Assembly: GCA_947561395.2 (NCBI GenBank)
Contig: OX387186.1
Coordinates: 8,111,888-8,175,887 of the forward strand
DNA: 64,000 nt
DNA from: Buxus sempervirens
Taxonomy: Eukaryota; Streptophyta; Magnoliopsida; Buxales; Buxaceae
Direction of reading: 5' to 3'
Shown: positions 60,862 to 64,000 of the stretch, one piece after another
Layout: each line of letters begins with the position of its first letter
Position numbering within the stretch: position 1 is the stretch's first letter
Translations under genes and position numbers: made by a program
Notes under the pieces: generated by a model
Database searches by the model: none
What the model was told of the DNA's origin: nothing
The model's input: only the letters and a program-made list of their open reading frames with translations

Positions 60862-63800
60862 ATGGCTGGTGGTCGTGGTCGTGGTCGTGGTCGTCGTGGG
60901 CAGGTTCCGAATGAGGAAGCTCAACACCATGATCGTAGCGTTCAGGATGTCATGATTGAAGATTTGCAGAGGCAAGTCACAGAGTTAACCCAGCGTCTAG
61001 CGGCGCGTGATCTCGAGGATCGTGAGGTCTCCGATCACGATTCTGATTCCACTTTTGAAAACCCCTATCACAATCGTGCTCCATTCAGGGGGTACCGTGG
61101 TCGGGAGGAGCGTCGTGGAGATCTCGGTTTTCGGTTCGATCTGCCAGAGTTTTCTGGTACGTTACAGGCCGAGGGATTCATTGACTGGTTAGACGAAGTG
61201 GAACGTATTTTTGATTACAAAGAAGTTCCAAATCGTATGAAAGTGAAACTGGTCGCCATCAAACTCAAAGGTAGAGCATCTGTGTGGTGGGAGCAGTTGC
61301 GACGTTCACGAGACAGACAGAGCAAGAGCAAGATCACTGATTGGGAGAAGATGAAGAAGAAAATGAAGGGTCACTTCCTTCCATTCGGTTACACTCAAAC
61401 CTTATTTCAACGACTTCATACGTTTGAGGCAGGGTGCTAGATCGGTGGATGATTATACGGAGGAGTTCTACCAGTTGATCGCCCGGAATGATTTATCTGA
61501 GACGGAGGAGCAGATGGTGGCACGGTATTTGGGAGGTTTGCGCCAAAATCTGCAAGATGTCCTCAATCTTCATTCCCTGTGGACTGTCTCGAAGGCATAC
61601 CAGCGTGCACTTGCAGTTGAAAAGCAACAGAACAGGAGACCAGTGATCAGGAGCGATCAAAACAGTCGACCAGTTCGCCCTCAGGACTCCCATCCTGCCC
61701 AGCAGCCACCACAGGGTAATTCTAACTCCACTATTAGATGTTTTCGTTGTGGTGAACAGGGGCATAGGGCTACTGATTGCAAGAAGCCTGCTAATCAAAA
61801 GGGCAAAAATTTGTTGATTGAGGAAGACATGGTAGACGAGATCGAGGAGAGTGAAGAACCCGTGTATGATGATAACGACGGTGACGTGCTATATGGGGAC
61901 GGCCGTGAAACTCTGGTTGTTCGCAAGAGCCTACTGACCCCCAAGGGCGATTCAGGGGATGATTGGCTGAGGACCAATATTTTCCACACGACCTGCACAG
62001 TAGCAAATAAAGTCTACAAGATGATCATTGACAGCGGCAGTTGTGAGAACATAGTATCTGAAGAGGCTGTCCAGAAATTGCAGTTGAAGACGGATCGCCA
62101 TCCTAAGCCATACAGGTTGTCGTGGCTGAATAAAGGCAGTGAGGTAACAGTTGATAGGCGATGCCTTGTGCCTTTTTCAATTGGAAAAAAATATTTTGAT
62201 AATGCCTGGTGTGATGTTGTGACTATGGATGCGTGTCATGTACTGTTGGGTCGACCTTGGCAGTACGATCGCAATGTTACCCATGATGGACGGAAGAATA
62301 CTTATTCTCTTTACATTAAGGGGAAAAAGGTGGTATTGGCACCTCGGCGGGAAGTACCCCATCCTACACCATTAGGCTATACTACTAACCTGCTTTCTAT
62401 GTCCAGGTTTCTAGATGAGATTGAGCATGGAGATGTGGTATATGCCCTGCTACCTTGTGACAACAGTGCAGTGGCCATAAACTCTGACTTACCAGCAGAA
62501 GTCCAGCAGTTGCTAGCAGAGTATGCTGACCTAATGCCAGAGGATCTTCCTCCTGGGCTGCCGCCTTTGAGGGATATCCAGCACCAGATTGACCTTGTTC
62601 CAGGGTCAAGTTTGCCTAACCGACCAGCATACCGCCTCAGTCCCAAGGAAGCTGAAGAATTGCAACGACATGTGGAGGAGCTGTTGGAAAGGGGCTACAT
62701 TTGTGAGAGTATGAGCCCATGTGCAGTTCCTGCTTTACTTGTACCAAAGAAGGATGGCTCTTGGCGCATGTGTGTGGACAGTCGAGCCATCAACAGGATT
62801 ACTATGAAGTATCGGTTTCCGATTCCTCACCTGGATGACATGCTGGATCAGTTGTCCGGGTCTAAGGTCTTTTCAAAAATTGACCTTAAGAGCGGTTACC
62901 ACCAGATCAGAATAAGGCCAGGGGATGAATGGAAGACAGCGTTTAAGACACAACATGGGTTGTATGAGTGGATGGTCATGCCGTTTAGGCTATCCAATGC
63001 ACCCAGCACCTTCATAAGATTCATGCACCAGATTTTGCGGCCTCTTATGGGGAAGTTCGTTGTGGTTTACTTCGACGATATCCTCATTTATAGTCAGACA
63101 TGGGCCTCACACTTTGATCATCTTCGTGCTGTGTTTGAGATACTGAAAACGGAACGCCTATTTGTCAATTCCAAGAAATGTTCTTTTTTTCACCAAGTCT
63201 GTCACTTTTCTTGGTTTTGTGGTGTCTACTGATGGTGTTCATGCAGATCAATCCAAGATAAATGCCATTATAGAGTGGCCCAGACCGAAGACCTTACATG
63301 ATGTTAGAAGCTTTCATGGCTTGGCATCCTTCTACAGACGGTTCATCAGAGATTTTAGTGCTCTGATTTCTCCTATCACAGAGTGCCTCAAGGGACGAGA
63401 CTTCAAGTGGTCAGAGGAGGCAGAAACCAGCTTTCAGTTGGTCAAGCAGAAGATGACCGAAGCACCAGTTTTGGCACTTCCAGACTTTGACAAGATGTTT
63501 GAGGTAAACTGTAATGCATCTGGCATTGGCATTGGTGGTGTTTTGAGTCAGACAGGACGTCCGGTTGCCTTTTTCAGTGAAAAGCTCTCAGGTTCAAAGA
63601 AAAACTATTCCACCTACGATCTGGAGCTCTATGCCATAATTTAGTCCTTGAAGCATTGGCATCACTACTTGGTACAGAAGGAGTTCATCCTGTTTACTGA
63701 CCATGAGGCACTGAAGTACATCAATGGGCAACCCAAGTTGAGTAGACGGCATGCCAAGTGGGTGGCATACTTGCAGGAGTTCACCTTCATGCTGAGACAC

Positions 63801-63941
63801 CAATCAGGAAGTCTGAACCGCGTTGCTAATGCCTTGAGTCGTCGGACCGTACTTCTCACTACCATGAGTAACAGAGTTACAGGCTTTGAGGTTTTTACAG
63901 ATATGTATGCAGCAGATCACTCTTTTGGAAATATAATTTAG
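60862..63941 (+). pseudogene. Ty3/Gypsy gag-pol, broken (integrase beyond window)
   Basis: Gag begins at 60862 with a Gly/Arg repeat (MAGGRGRGRGRRG). It then has the retrotransposon gag core (EGFIDWLDEVERIF, VWWEQL) and a CCHC knuckle at 61739-61780. An aspartic protease ([17 protein letters not shown]) lies at about 62020-62080. The reverse transcriptase includes [29 protein letters not shown] and the catalytic YFDDILIYS (about 63069-63095). RNase H and linker sequence reach 63941. Four lesions are seen: a +1 frame change near 61412-61423, another in a T-run near 63183-63190, an in-frame TAG at 63642-63644 and another at 63939-63941. The protease-RT style suggests a chromovirus, but no chromodomain is in view, so the clade is uncertain. 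Confidence 0.88.
61739..61780 (+). other. Gag CCHC zinc knuckle
   Basis: Encodes [14 protein letters not shown], a canonical CX2CX4HX4C nucleic-acid-binding knuckle, located between gag and protease as expected. Confidence 0.9.
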
Positions 63942-64000
63942 GAGGTAACTAATGGTCTCCACCATGATTTTATTTTGCATAATGGATATCTGTTTCGTGG

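Noticed and set aside
61412..61440. Programmed ribosomal frameshift between gag and pol
   Set aside because: The frame change falls inside gag, before the zinc knuckle, and the copy has three other lesions; mutation is simpler.

Overview
This is plant nuclear DNA: GT-AG introns of up to 6.6 kb, AT-rich intergenic sequence, many microsatellites, and a plant-type transposon load. The repeats include L1-type LINE remnants, hAT-like and Tourist-like MITEs, Helitron termini and a Ty3/Gypsy LTR element. Three host genes of angiosperm families are recognisable. The very large introns suggest a woody or early-diverging angiosperm, but the species cannot be named from the sequence. I see no microbial operons, CRISPR arrays or defence islands, and I recognised no rRNA or tRNA genes.

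Layout. 1-12.6 kb is repeat-rich and has no host gene I can support: a 5.1-kb non-autonomous Helitron candidate (minus strand, 665-5772) with a second one nested in it, an L1 RNase H remnant (7.56-8.2 kb), and three MITEs (9.4, 10.7 and 11.1 kb). 12.6-13.9 kb (minus) is a trihelix transcription-factor gene of the SIP1/ASIL type with a tiny second coding exon. 15.2 and 16.8-17.4 kb hold MITEs, one inserted into another. 17.58-18.54 kb (plus) is a single-exon PEX7 gene (the peroxisomal PTS2 receptor) broken by a 4-bp tandem duplication. 19.6-23 kb holds a minus-strand L1 remnant and another MITE.

24.73-58.06 kb (minus) is one very large, apparently intact gene for an EDR1-domain Raf-like MAPKKK: 16 coding exons, 822 residues, about 33 kb from start to stop codon. 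All 15 junctions keep the frame. Its introns hold a 3.2-kb PIF/Harbinger-like TIR element with a hAT-like MITE inside, a Tourist-like MITE, a 0.9-kb hAT-like element, a 144-bp dead-on-arrival LINE tail with a perfect 13-bp target duplication, and three longer LINE fragments.

58-60 kb holds two different pairs of tandem repeats. From about 60.17 kb to the window end lies the 5' part of a degenerate Ty3/Gypsy retrotransposon (LTR, primer site, gag, protease, RT and RNase H) with two frameshifts and two in-frame stops.

The three host genes act in unrelated processes (transcription, peroxisomal import, kinase signalling) and form no operon-like system. The points most worth a second look are the PEX7 lesion, the kinase gene's 20-nt exon and long introns, and the dated or nested transposon insertions.
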